From Floccularia luteovirens (lineage: Eukaryota > Basidiomycota > Agaricomycetes > Agaricales > Squamanitaceae): a stretch of DNA of 64,000 nt. Each line of letters begins with the position of its first letter. The first letter of the stretch is position 1. The notes beneath the pieces were generated by a model that ran no database searches, was not told where the DNA came from, and saw nothing but the letters and a program-made list of their open reading frames with translations. Made by a program: the position numbers and the translations under genes. Shown here in pieces: positions 1 through 12,248 of the stretch. The DNA lies in assembly GCA_009739215.1 (NCBI GenBank), contig VSJF01000003.1:682001-746000 (forward strand), in the 5' to 3' direction.

Positions 1-887
1 TGTAGCGGCGGTTTGATATCTGTTTTTGAATCCGACTCTGAATCCCTACTGGATGGGCTGCTACTGGAAGTGAGTGTACTGCTTGAGTCCCTGATATCTG
101 CCCCAATCTTCTTCAGCTGATCTTTTATTTTTCTATTTTCACTTGATGCCAGACTCGTCACACTAGAGTCGTCTATATGGACAGGTTGAATGAAACATTG
201 AGTAGAATGAACAATCTCTTCACCTGAATCAGAGGAATCGGACGAACTTGAACATGAATCTAACAAAATAAATGCATGACTTATGATCGTTTTCAGTAAG
301 GTATGCAGTAACCTACCTTCCTCTGAAGTAGAATCTGAGTCTGAGCTGGAAGAGGAAGATGAAGAAGATGAGGAAGGAGAAGAGACAGAACGTTTTCGTT
401 TTCGTCCAGAATTTAGGACCTTCGATTTCTTAGGGGATTCGGATATGGAAGATTCAGAACTGGAAGTCGAATCTGATGGTGCTATGAGGAGTTAGTTGTA
501 CTGACACAAAGGAAATCAGAGAAAGTATTTACAGTCTTCATCCGATAAATCAGAATCGGTCCTTAATGATAGTATGCTGGTCTAATAAATCCTTCGTGGA
601 GGTGAAAAAGACAACGCACGGAGATGGGGGTGCTCTTATCTTCCTTGCCTCTAGAGCTTCCCAATCTTTAATTATTTCATCTAGTTGAGGACCATCTACT
701 TCTATGTCATCTTTCAAAATAACAATATCTTTTGCGGCTTTCTTGAGGGCCTGTGCTACTTTTGTATGAGAATGCTTCGTCAAGAATGCATAGATGAGGG
801 TGTAAGTCGCTGAAAATTTTTTTAAGAAAGTGAGTAGGGACGAAAGATCAGAAGAACGTAAATCGTACTGGCAAGATTGCCGTCCAT
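1..887 (-). CDS. SRP40: Nopp140/SRP40-like nucleolar phosphoprotein, partial
   Basis: This is the N-terminal part of a LisH-containing, serine/acidic-rich protein of the Nopp140 (NOLC1)/SRP40 family, nucleolar chaperones of snoRNPs and Pol I. The start is the ATG at 885-887. A 19-base first exon (869-887) is spliced over an intron (810-868) to an exon beginning at 809. That exon carries a LisH-like helix pair around YTLIYAFLTKH and KVAQALKKAAKD. Downstream on the minus strand, 60-480 encodes long Ser runs mixed with Asp/Glu and Lys-rich patches, the usual CK2-substrate repeats of the family. The conserved C-terminal SRP40 domain must lie beyond the left edge, so the identification rests on the LisH plus the Ser/acidic composition. 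The gene is divergent from RIB4, with only 117 bases between the start codons. Confidence 0.72.
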
Positions 888-1004
888 GAGGACTTTTTTC
901 GTTAATCAAGCAAGCTTGTATTGCTTGAAAGCTCAAAAGTTTTTGAAATTAAGCGGCCAATCAGTAAAGGGAACAAAATCCCACGGCCCATTTGCTCCCC
1001 AACC

Positions 1005-1701
<697 letters not shown>

Positions 1702-1917
1702 AGAGAGACTAACGATAATGTATAAAATAAGCTGTACATGTATGTAACCATCGATACTAGAAGAGTAAATGATTTAAAAAAATGAGACACTGTCATATGG
1801 CTGATACTATATATGTGAATCAGTGTTCCTTAGCCATGATGTAACCCCTCTCCTCTCCCACTCTGACACGGCACCTAGCTCGCTTCTCCACAACTCTCAT
1901 CTCGCGTACTTAGCATC

Positions 1918-3110
1918 ATGAAGAAAAAGGTGAATCTCACCGCAGCGAAGACACGATGCGAAACGAGAAATAACATACGTATAGGTTCTACTCATGGGCG
2001 CCTCAGGGAGTGGAAAAACTTCAATGCGCTCCCTCATCTTGTGAGTTTTTGCACATATAAATATCATTATTTGTCTGTAACATCGTTCTTTGATTACAGT
2101 TCCAATAATCCAGCATCACTTACTGCGCGACTGGGCGCTACAATAGATGTCGAACAAAATCACGTCCGCTTCCTCGACGACCTCATCCTCAACCTCTGGG
2201 ACTGCGGCGGACAAGATGCTTTTATGGATTCCTATCTAACCACTCAACGCTCGACTATTTTTCAACAGGTTGGCGTCATGATATATGTTTTCGATATCGA
2301 AACACGGGAGATGAACAAGGACCTTGAATATTACCGAGATTGTTTGGAAGGGCTAAGGCAATTTAGCCCCAGTGCTGTCGTGTTTCTTCTGGTGCACAAA
2401 ATGGATCTCGTTCGTGAACCACGACAAACAGCCATCGAAAGGAAGAAGAAAGAACTACAAGAAGCCAGTGGAGATGTACCTGTATCTGTCTTTGGAACCA
2501 GCATATACGACGAGAGCTTGTACAAGGTCTATACTTTTTCCGCCTGGGCTATCCCATAACTGATCATATTTTGTGAATATCTAGGCATGGTCGAATATAG
2601 TTCATACTCTTATTCCAAATGCTGCAGTCCTCTCTCGGCACTTGTCCACATTCGCCAGAGCTTGCAGTGCTACTGAAGTTATACTGTTCGAACGAACAAC
2701 TTTTCTTGTCATTGCCACTTCCTCCGCTCCAACAAATTCAAATACTACCACTGACTTACAGAACGATAACTCGGCCAGCCTTGAAGCAGATCCCCATAGT
2801 CTCGAATCTACTCGTTATGAGCGTACTTCTGAACTCATAAAAGCCTTCAAACATTCATGTTCTCGTGTTCGTGCCGAGTTTCATTCAGTTGAGATGGAAA
2901 TGTACGACTTTACCGCGGTCCTGGACGCAATGACACGAAATACATACGTATTGATTATTGTTCATGATCCCACAATCGGTAAGCGTTTGTACTATTTTCG
3001 AACTCAATTTGTTGAGAATTTTCCACACAGAAACGGCAGCATTGAAGTTGAATATCAAAATGGCTCGCCGCAGATTCGAAGAACTACAGGGTGATAGCAT
3101 AGTGTCGTAG
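1918..3110 (+). CDS. GTR1: RagA/Gtr1-type GTPase of the TORC1 pathway
   Basis: This is a Rag GTPase that signals amino-acid sufficiency to TORC1 on the vacuole/lysosome membrane. Five exons join in frame: 1918-1929, 1985-2040, 2100-2526, 2585-2978 and 3031-3110, giving about 322 residues. The first exon encodes only MKKK, followed after the splice by VLLMGASGSGKTSMRS, the P-loop. Further motifs are LGATIDVE, LWDCGGQD (the Rag-specific G3 motif, with GGQ) and the G4-like HKMDLV. The C-terminal half matches the Rag roadblock-like domain and ends in a basic helix (MARRRFEELQ). The GTPase switch residues look intact. The gene runs in the same direction as RIB4 and convergent to the Rap1-like gene, whose stop codon is about 150 bases away. 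Confidence 0.93.
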
Positions 3111-3258
3111 TTGTCATTTTAGCCCATTTTTAATTTCATTATGGGAATATCAGTATACATTATTTATGTCCTATAACCGGCCCTATGATAGATTAACTAA
3201 TACATATAACATGAAATGAATGGTAGTACATGCGCAAAACCAATACATAACATGAGTG

Positions 3259-5717
3259 TCAACCACGCAACCGATACTTTGCGGCTTGAGTACCTTCAGG
3301 AGGCAAGTAGGGAGTAGAATTCACTTCTTTCTCCTGTCTCTGCTTTGTAGCACTGGCCTTAGTTCCGTCGAGTGGGAACGAATCCACACTAGAATTACCA
3401 CGCCTCCCTTGCTGCGTATGGGTACTGTTTCTAGGCGGTGTATTTTTCGGCGCCTCGTGGAATGATGGCCACGACATTTCTGGAACAGCTACGTAAACTT
3501 GATGTGCAGATGGTTGGGAGTGTCGGGCCACCCTAGAGCCTTCTGCATCTAGAAAGTTTTGCAAAACCTCCTCTGGAGCAAATTCTATATCGTAAGATGG
3601 CGACTTTGATCGAGGGTGGCTAGTATTGTTCAAGTCATGATGAGTCTGTTCGTCATCCGAATCCATGGGTGATGAATTCGAATCGCCTTCCCCAAAACTG
3701 GTAGCACCATTAGAAATGGCTATCAGATATTGAGCGACGCTGGATTCATCATTAGCCGCCGGAATGCTTATATCCGCATGTTCTCCCTCTTCTGATAACG
3801 GATTCAGATGGGATGGACCACTTATGACTTTTGAAGGTCTCTGACTATTGAGAGCCACAGATGGCTCGACAGAGCGCGACCGAGATCTGGTGTTCCTATA
3901 AGGTGCCTCTGTGTCCAATGTTTGATTAGATTTTCTTGCACCCCTGCGGTTGGGGGGTTGTGATCTAGTCAATGGCGCATCTATTCTCCGACTTGTTTGG
4001 CTTCGGACTTGCTCTTGGGGTACAGACGTACTCCCAGCCCTGTTACCAGTTTGCTCCTGATGGGTTGTGTCCGGTTTGTGTTTCCTGGGCTGTCGAGGTT
4101 GAGGATCGTTGGAGGTGGGAGGTGAGGCGTGTGGCCTACGATTTTTAGTTTGAGATCTCGTCCGTCCTGCATCATGAGTTGTGCCTACTTGTTGACTTGA
4201 GACCCTTTGAGGCGCAAGATTTATTATGGGTCCAGTGGGATGCACTGATGGCCCAACAACAGGATTTTTTGGAGTTATTGCTTGGACGGAGGTATTTAGC
4301 GGTTTGTTATCCACAGATCTTGCCTGACCTTCGGTAGGAAGTATGCCTACCGGACGACGAGCATACCCTTTGATAGTAGGACCTCCTGTAGGGTTCATAG
4401 CTGGTACTGGGGATCTCACAACAGGAGCTTGGTGGCGTACTACTGGCTGTCTTGAAGGTATTCGTGTGGTCGCACGGTGCTGTGACGGGGGAGGGTTCAC
4501 AAGCGTAGGTGACGGAGGACGTGATGACCTCAGCTGAATTGAAGCTCTAAGACCTTCGCTGGACAGACTGATTGATTCAGACCTAACATATATGACTTCT
4601 TTCAGCAAGAGAATTGTGACGACAATCGGATATTTTCTCACGAGTTGCCAACATCGTGGGGAGTGTCCTCTGCACCACTATCATCAGGGTCTTTGAGGCG
4701 TCGTCTCTTACCGGCTGGAGGGTGGGTTTGACGCTCTGCGCTAATCCCAGTACCTTGTGCACTGGGAACCAAAGTCGTCTCCCCTTCTCCTGGGAAATTG
4801 ATATCAATCTCCTCAGACTCGGACTCGATTTCAGAGGCTCTTCTGTGACGACGTTTAGCACCTAACCGCCGATCTTGTGGCCAGACTGGTTGTTCTGGAA
4901 GTCCTTCTCGAGCAGCAATTTCTGCAATCAAAGGGTCAAACCTCTCAAAATTCTTTTTATAACGCTCTCTCCATGCCGAAGGAGTATGACGATGGACCCA
5001 GTAAAATTCAACAGGCCTAACTGTGGACTTGAGATAAACCAGTTCAGCGCCTTGTTACTAAGTGTTGGAAAAATTAGTTACCAATTCTAAAAGTTTCTCG
5101 TATATCGAGTTTCCAGTACGGCCACCAGCACCTTTCTCTGGAATTGTCCTGGCTAAGTAGTGACAAAGTCTCTCGTCGTCGTCTGTGGTAAATGGAGTTC
5201 GATGTCTGGTGGCACAGTTTGGATATGTCACAAGTTCTTCATAATATAGTTGCTCACTTTTTACCAACCACTCCTCCCATACCTTGTACTGGTCTCGGAG
5301 CATGTCCAAAAAAGCGTCTCGTCATACATTTTGCAACAAAAGTCAGAGGTTCAACGTAGATTCTACGCAGACGTTCATCATCGTCTACGGCAAATGATAA
5401 CTGAAGGATATCGCGCGCAGCATAGTACTTTTCGGTAAGGACCGTATCGGCACCGACTAGAGTATCAAGCACTTTACCGCCATGCTTCTATATGGATTTT
5501 AGTTCAGAGATGTTCCTGGACAAAATAATAAGCTTACTTCTATATTCTTCGTAAGTATTCGCCGTTGCGTCCGAGACTGGACGCTCTCATGGATATAGAA
5601 TCCAACAGGTGTACCATCTGGTCTCGTAAAGATCTTCCTGGTTTCTTCATCTGATTCCTTTGATTCTTCTGATTCTTCTTCTTGCCGCTCTTGATCGTAC
5701 TCCCTTTCAATCATCAT
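3259..5717 (-). CDS. Rap1-like telomere protein (BRCT + Myb)
   Basis: The protein resembles Rap1/TERF2IP, which sits on telomeric chromatin through a TRF-type partner or directly. Five exons splice in frame: 5538-5717, 5258-5487, 5082-5205, 4642-5027 and 3259-4582, giving about 747 residues. The N terminus is acidic. It is followed by a BRCT-like domain (about residues 30-120), starting TRPDGTPVGFYIHES with HGGKVLD in its core. The next exons form a Rap1-type Myb domain (FTTDDDERLCHYLAR, GGRTGNSIYEKLLEL, then HTPSAWRERYKKNFERF). After a basic segment (RRLGAKRRHRR) comes a long disordered tail rich in Ser, Pro, Gln and Arg. I cannot see a clear Rap1 C-terminal (RCT) domain. The order BRCT-Myb and the spacing are characteristic of Rap1. 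The least certain join is the third intron (5028-5081), which uses an AAG acceptor. Confidence 0.8.
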
Positions 5718-6064
5718 ACGCCCTGATTGTTGTTTTCAATGTTTGAAGAGATGTCGTAAACAAGAACTTCAGTAAATTACCAATATCACGTGGCATGTGA
5801 CTCACGCGCCAGCGCGCGTGCTTTGCGAAATGATGATAAGCTGATGATCGATGATCGATGATCCTCTGCAAATGTAAACCACACATCGGTTATATGTCTA
5901 GCATAAATTACCTGCAGCATTATCATTGTTTTCTAAGTACGATACATGACTCCCATTGTTACACACAATATGTACTACAGGCTTAGCTGTTTTTACAGAG
6001 GCGACTACTGCTGGGGCGCGAATCTCAGATGGCATTGGTAGTACCTTTCTCCTCAATTTGAGTG
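5718..6064. other. Intergenic region upstream of the Rap1-like gene
   Basis: No gene is supported here. It holds the promoter side of the Rap1-like gene and the 3' flank of the DUF6534 gene. Two small sequence features are visible: a GC-rich near-palindrome of alternating GCGC at about 5810-5826, and a short tandem repeat of GATGATC (three units) at about 5843-5864. Confidence 0.5.
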
Positions 6065-8099
6065 CTACTTGAGTTGTGTACCGAGCCCTCGTGAATAATA
6101 GAGATTGGGCCGGCTTTCGGAATCAACAGAAAAATCAGTTGCTTGGTGCTGTTTCGATTCGGTTAGATCGGTGGTTATCACATATTTATCAGGATCACTC
6201 ACATTTGTCGTTTTCTGGAAGCGAAGAGCACTCATTGGGTGCCGAGCTTGCGCCATAGAGGAAGTATTGACGGAGATGGGTATTACACTCTCTCTGCGTT
6301 GATCTTGGGGAGCTCTTGCATTCAAATTGGCCATGAGAGCATTAGAATATACTAGCAAGTGTCAGAAAATGTGTCACCATTAAAATTTATAATAAAACCT
6401 TTTGTGACAATGAAATTGAAGGGAAGGAAAATCAAAGTATTCGGGAAAGCGAAGTACTGTTGGGGGTTAGATGGAAGGTAAATGTGAGGAGACATAAGAC
6501 CAACCGTTACTAGATTCATAACAGACATGAGACTGGCAACAAGTCCAGTGTTGACTGCGTATAACATTATTCTGCGGACCAATCTCTGTGTCCTGGAATT
6601 TGACATTATTACTGTGAAGTCAATATAAATTGACTTGGACGAACCTGGCCTGCCCTGTATTTCTGTGTTTGTATAGATAGCTGCATAACACTGCGGCGAT
6701 TATAAACTCCAGTACAATTGTCACTGAATTCGCAAATATCGTCAACCACTGAAATAGTCATTTACAATAATGAGCCATTGAAATTCGGGTAATATCGAAC
6801 GAGGTTTACCTTGAGTTCAGGTGTGTTCGTCCAAACAGCAAATCGGAAGCTGAGTTTCAGGCAGCATTTCCATGAGCCAATTTGTGCCACCATAAATAAA
6901 TTCACTTACGCAACAACGACCGCAGCTATAAGGAAATATTGATGTAAGCTTCGAACAGACTCCTGATTCAAAAAGGACTTACCGATTGACAATCCTAGAT
7001 TGTATGAACACAAAGCTTAAGCAACGCATTGATGAATCAAAGAGATTTGTGTACCGAAACAACCCAGCGAACCCACTACCTGCAATGCGCCATCAATATT
7101 ATATTTCCATAAACATGTCATTAAATCAAGCTTACCAGTAGAATCCCCAAATAAATATTCTTATTACAAACTACCAGTCCCAGCACCTTAATGAGCTGAT
7201 GTGGTATGCTCGATGTATGCTAATCGACTTACTGTTCCACGCCCGTGTCCCCAGATATCTGCAAAATTTCCTCTCATTAGTAAATAAAATCATAGCATTA
7301 TAGCAAGTATCAAACTCACGCATGAGCCATCAGTGCGATCAAGCCCTGTTCATAGATATTTTAAGAAAACCAAGCTAACTTCCGAGTTATGTTGTACTTA
7401 CACCAAGAGCTGGATCAACCTACAACAGTGCATAAGTTGGTAAACAAATCATGTTCATATCTAGTACTATTATAGAACACGTACTCCGATTGACCTAAAA
7501 TTATGATGATGATCAGACTTATTTTTGACGCCCGTAAAATTGTGACATACCAGATGATTTTTAATAGACCAATAGGGTTGAAGAAACTCCTGATCACTGT
7601 GTTGAAGAAACGGTCGGAACCGAGAATAATTGATATGGTCCTGAAAACACATACGGTAGATATATAACCCGTGTGTTACCAACAGAAGTGATAGGGTATC
7701 TACCACCCTGTCGAGTTCATTAGCCCTAGGTGACATGATAAGATACATAGCTGATCCCTTACCATAACGCAGCTACAAAGAGTTTGAGTGTGCGTGTGTC
7801 ATTTGGATAGTTTGAATAGTATAAGTCTGAACACATATGTATCAGTATTAACATGATTAGTGTCGAATTTATGAATCCCACATATTTGGAGTGTCGTTAT
7901 CCCGTATAAACTTATCGTGTAGGTTTTCAGCTACAGTATACCACATCAACAAAAACCGAGGCTCACATAGAGGCAACGACTGGAAATTTTTTTAACATGA
8001 ATATATAGATAACAAAAACACTGAATCGAACTGACCCATGCCAATATAGGCCGCACCCCATGTATTATCCAGACTGGGTAGTTGGAAACTGGTGCTCAT
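6065..8099 (-). CDS. DUF6534 seven-helix membrane protein
   Basis: This belongs to the large basidiomycete family of seven-helix membrane proteins with a C-terminal DUF6534 domain; the function is unknown. The start is the ATG at 8097-8099 (MSTSFQLPSLDNTWGAAYIG, the typical LDNTxGAxxIG opening). The gene is split into many very short exons. Recognisable pieces in order are SNYPNDTRTLKLFVAALW, VDTLSLLLVTHGLYIY, LIRSFFNPIGLLKIIW, FAVWTNTPELKWLTIF and a helix VTIVLEFIIAAVLCSYLY. Then comes the DUF6534 signature: RLVRRIMLYAVNTGLVAS, followed by a final helix running into YSNALMANLNAR. The tail is hydrophilic and ends with the stop at 6065. The exon joins between about 7830 and 8035, and some micro-exons between 6900 and 7400, are not certain. 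Family assignment is from the C-terminal motif and the N-terminal opening. Confidence 0.8.
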
Positions 8100-9005
8100 T
8101 GCAAAAGATATCTTCTGAGGGGGAGATCAGGGGATGAGATAGAAGGGAGTACAGTTCCTGAAGACACTTTGTCCGAAGCTTCACTTATACATTTCATATA
8201 ACATGGGGCTCAATGGTATTAATAGGCTGTTAGAATCAATTGCAAAGAACCTAGTAACAACACTCCAAAAGGCGGGTGTCAAAATTGATATGAAATGTCT
8301 GTGTAGTCAATTGTCACATTGTGGTTTGATGTTTGATGATGAATTGTATCACTTCCAGCTGTCACGGAGTCCAAAATGATTGTTTCAGGTGAGTGTTCCA
8401 GGGAATGCTCTGCTTTGATATGGTAGGCTGTGTTGGTTTAAGTCCGCAATTTCGCACATTACGTCGACTTTTAACCTTTTACATACCCCGACTAACAGTA
8501 GAAACTCATTCTGCCAAGCGAAGGTGTACAGACTAAAAAGAGTGTTTGTGTACTTTAAGTAGTAGCTTGAAGACTTATGGGGCTAACTAAATGCCAAGGC
8601 AGACTCGGAGTAAAAGAATGCTGTAACAGGGTCGGTCCGGTTTGGAAAACTTCCTTTGATCAGTTGATCATGGGTTTTGATGGGGGAGCAAATCAGAAGT
8701 GTCCACACCGAACAGCCCCTTTGAAACAGATCGAAAACAAGGATGAGTGATGTGAAGGTATCGCAAAGGATTATAGAAAGGGCGGTACATTCTGTCAGCA
8801 CGAACAGAATGGAAAAAAAGGCAGGACGCGAAAGAGAAAAGGAGACAAATCATAATACAAGCGTATAGGTAGCATAAATCGAATCTACCAGTGCTAGGTG
8901 GGTATCCAATATATGTATGTTTTCTGATGAAGTAGGAGCAATACAATATCTTCTCACCCATATGTCGCAGGCGCAAACTGGGGTTTCACGCAACCCAAAC
9001 TGTTG
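8100..9005. other. Intergenic region without a supported gene
   Basis: About 900 bases between the start of the DUF6534 gene and the predicted stop of the Ca2+/H+ exchanger. Short open frames on the minus strand (for example 8668-8976) show no recognisable family and no consistent splice joins. The stretch probably holds the DUF6534 promoter and the exchanger's 3' untranslated region. No repeat or RNA gene was recognised. Confidence 0.45.
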
Positions 9006-11204
9006 TCATTGTTGAAATGTCAAAAAAAAAGCCTGGGAAAAAATAGCTGATGACGCACACGCGAGGGATATGACGAAGTAAAGTGATAAGAGCCTGGGGG
9101 ATGATGTCAGATTTAAAATTGGAGAGAACCGCATAATTTCTACTGACATCAACCCTTCCATGTAGTTTGATTTACCATCCCTGGCATCACAATTAGTTAT
9201 ACTTTCAAATAATCCCAGAAACTATGAACTTACTGGATCAATGTGTTGACCAGGATTACTGAAACGAATAGAATAATAGTCTTTGAAGGAAAATGGGAAG
9301 TTAGAACCAAATAAATATTCGAAGATGTAGAAAAACCTCAAGATTGGCGAAAAATAGGTGCAGCTCATGGCCAGATCTTGAATAAAATAAATGTGAATAA
9401 AGGATGATGCAAGATAGGAGGACTTGAGGGCTCACATCCATCCAACGATGACAAGGAGAGGAACGACAAAGGTGGCAATTTGCTGACATGCGCCAAATAA
9501 TGAACATTAACACCAAAAGGAATAATAAATATAGAAAACTTACGATTGAACTACCAACACAAATAGTTATAGTAAGTTCCATTTGGTTCTTCATAGCCAT
9601 CCACACAGAAGTAACATGTTCAGCAGCGTTTGCCTTAGAAATATTCTTAACAAATTTTCAGCATTTAATAAAACGTAGGACTGTACCACAATAGGTAACA
9701 GAATGAGACCGATGAAAGGTTTTGGGATATGGTAGCGCTCAGCCGTTTCCTCGATTGAAGCAACCACTGTAAAATGTAACTTCACATCTTCTTGACAACC
9801 ATCTAATAACGAAACTCACAATAATCGGCGCAGAACGAAGTGACTACAGTCACACCCAGCAATCTAAGCACGTGTATAAACAAAAATCATAAGAGGAACA
9901 AAGTAACAAACGTACGCAACCGCAGCGGCTACAACGCTCATTCTCTGCTCTTCGGGCTCTTGTTTTGTTGTTGCCTCATACAGGTGAGCATGTGATTTGA
10001 GCTAAAATCGCTATTAGAGTGATTGTTCAGGATCATGAAGCCACCTAACCTGAAACCAGAGATATGCACAGTAAACGACCAGCAATGTTATGGCTGTACC
10101 CCTGGATATAATCCTCAAACCATGATCACTGGATGGGTCTATCCCAATATTATAAGCGGACAAAAAAATTGCAGGTCCAAATAAAATCTACCTCCAGCTT
10201 CAGTTGACCGAGTGCCCCAGTACGCAGCGGGAATGACGAGAGCTGCGGAGGATCAGTATTTATCCTGACGTGAGTGAGTTGATAAAAATCACTTATGCAT
10301 GCTAAAGTCATCAACTGGTGTGATGTTATTAGGGTTATGCTATTTTATAATAACGCATTGAACCATACCGAACTTGAACTGTTTAAATATATGTGCGTCG
10401 GCTAAGATTTTCCACATTCAAACAATTTAGCAACTCACGCTTGAGCAGCCGTCACTTGAAAGTCGCTTTCTTTTCTTTTAAACCCAGCTACACATGATAC
10501 TGAGAAAGGTTTTTGGGGATAAAAATAGAACTGCTGTGCAAACCTGCCAGAAAAGAGCAACCTAATACGAGAAGAATGTTCGAAAGAATGGATCCAAGCA
10601 TCTGGACGATGTCAATACGGAAGTGATGCACATTGGTGGGAAATATGGAGGCTTACAGAAGTTTGAACGATACGAATTTCTCCTGATAAGAATGAGTTAG
10701 CACACATGCACATGTTTGGAAGCATGCGGAGCACCAACCCTGGAGGAGGGCTGCAATACCGACGATGATCTCGACAGCATTTCCAAATGATGCATTGAGT
10801 AGACCAGCGAGGGTTTGACCAAGTTTGGCTGACATCTGTTCGGTTGCTTCACCAAGAAGCTAAGAAACGAGGTCAACTGAGGCTACCTGGTGCCGATCAA
10901 GTAGGTTAGTGGGACAACTTACTTTTGCCAGAGGAACGATGGCAAGGAAACTGAACGAAAAGCGTAGAGCAGCATCCCAGTTAAGATTGTGAGACAATAT
11001 ACTCAGGGGTACAAAGACGAGCAGGATGTTAAGGTAAGTTCCAAAAAAGAAGAATTTGAAGGAATTAAGCCAAGAAGGTTCGCCTTCTGCGATTACTATT
11101 TTGACTACACGACGTACGAAGGATTGATTATCTTGGGTAGAAGCAGAAGAGCCATTGGGCTGGTGGCCCAGAAGGGGAGTGGACTCTGAGGATACGGATG
11201 GCAT
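9006..11204 (-). CDS. VCX1: Vacuolar Ca2+/H+ exchanger, CAX/Vcx1 family
   Basis: This is a cation/proton antiporter that loads Ca2+ into the vacuole. The start is the ATG at 11202-11204, and the first exon (10923-11204) encodes a hydrophilic N terminus (STPLLGHQPNG) and the first two helices. The first alpha-repeat is clear: LLGEATEQM, then GLLNASFGNAVEIIVG, then GEIRIVQTSMLGSILSNILLVLG. The second repeat appears at about 9520-9650, with ANAAEHVTSVWMAMKN and ITICVGSSI, followed by QQIATFVVPLLVIVGWMD and later TIILFVSVILVNTLIQ and DGKSNYMEGLM. Both acidic-containing GNAVE/NAAEH cation-binding motifs are intact. There are at least ten introns. The stop at 9006 is the likely end after the last helix (SLYFVISLACA) but depends on one splice choice. 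A CRE-like site and an E-box lie 80 bases upstream. Confidence 0.88.
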
Positions 11205-11283
11205 GATGTTGACAGAAAAGATTAGTTGTAAACGCGGTTTGAAACCCTTTTTTTATTATTGTTTAGTGTTGTATCTTGGCAGG

Positions 11284-11295
11284 TGACGTCACGTG
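11284..11295. promoter_or_regulatory. Overlapping CRE (TGACGTCA) and E-box (CACGTG)
   Basis: A perfect palindromic CRE (11284-11291) overlaps a CACGTG E-box (11290-11295). The pair lies 80 bases upstream of the exchanger's start codon and in the 3' flank of the phosphatase gene. CRE sites bind ATF/CREB-type bZIP factors and CACGTG binds bHLH factors such as Cbf1 in fungi. The link to the exchanger is inferred from position only. Confidence 0.5.
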
Positions 11296-11337
11296 CACAG
11301 TTACTTTGCGTGCCAAGTGAAATCAGTCTGATCAAAT

Positions 11338-12116
11338 TTATTGCACATCAGCGTTAGTTTCTACTCCATTTCTCCCTTGAAGATGCGATACATCCCCATA
11401 TTGAACAACCACTCCCTCGCCGTCCTCTCCGATCTCTATAATTGCAACCGAAGAGTTCAAACATTCCCATATCACAATCCCTTTTGCACATTTATAACCT
11501 TTCTTTCTAATCAGCGTCTTTACCAATGTGTTAATAAACCCCCCATGTGATACAACTAAGATTCGATAATGCTCCGCTTTCCGATGGGGCAATAATGCTG
11601 TATAGTCAAGAATGCTTTTGTTCCACCAAGCAATGGCCCTCGCTTTGAACTCGCTATCTTTCTCAATTGTTTCATCTGTCTCTGTAGTCATGCCTCTCGA
11701 CCAACGTTGCCCCTGAAGTAAGCCCATAAACTATTTTAACACATCAGTTCATGTCAATTCTACTTCCATATATTCACCACACCTTTTCACGCAACTCAGC
11801 TTGCTTGACTAGTTGGACACCAGGATGGCGACCAAGTATGATATCAGCAGTCTTTGATGATTTAATGATCCAGATTGCTGTAAAATGGAGTGATCCGTAC
11901 CTTTGCAGCACGGTCTAGATCGCTAGTGTAGGCAATGTCGAAAGGTATCGATTCCAGAGCCTTGCTTAGTAGACGCGCTTGTTCTATCCCGGCCTCGTTT
12001 AGTGTAGTATTCAGCTGACCTTGTATGATATGGGTCCGATTTGCATCTGTCTCCCCATGACGGACAATGTAGACTCGAGCAATGGGAGGCATAAGATTTG
12101 ATAATGATCGCGGCAT
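11338..12116 (-). CDS. Histidine phosphatase / phosphoglycerate mutase-like protein
   Basis: This is a two-histidine-branch phosphatase of the PGAM superfamily (TIGAR / fructose-2,6-bisphosphatase-like group). Three exons join in frame: 11901-12116, 11783-11851 and 11338-11730, giving 225 residues. The catalytic RHG motif is IVRHGETDAN near the N terminus, with the phosphate-pocket sequence QGQLNTTLNEAG after it. The acid region is around LREKGM(/FMG)LLQGQ, and the second catalytic histidine is in ILVVSHGGF. All key residues are present. I chose the ATG at 12116, though an in-frame ATG at 12092 (MPPIARVY) lies closer to the domain. The exact substrate cannot be told from sequence. Confidence 0.85.
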
Positions 12117-12248
12117 CTTTGACACTAAATGATAGCCCTTAACCTTAACCTTACCCCATTCACACACGGATTCTAAACATACAGATTTTTATATAGCATC
12201 TACAGTTGTTTCCACAAAAACATTTCAACAGTGCAACAAGGCACCACA

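Noticed and set aside
283..495. Acidic 70-residue frame on the plus strand
   Set aside because: It is the antisense of the Ser-rich repeats of the Nopp140-like gene; a poly-Ser coding strand gives Glu/Asp-like codons on the other strand.
5843..5864. GATGATC tandem repeat
   Set aside because: Three short units only; not long enough to be called a satellite or CRISPR-like array.
8668..8976. 102-residue Cys/Tyr-rich frame on the minus strand
   Set aside because: No family motif and no splice link to the exchanger; likely random frame in the 3' flank.
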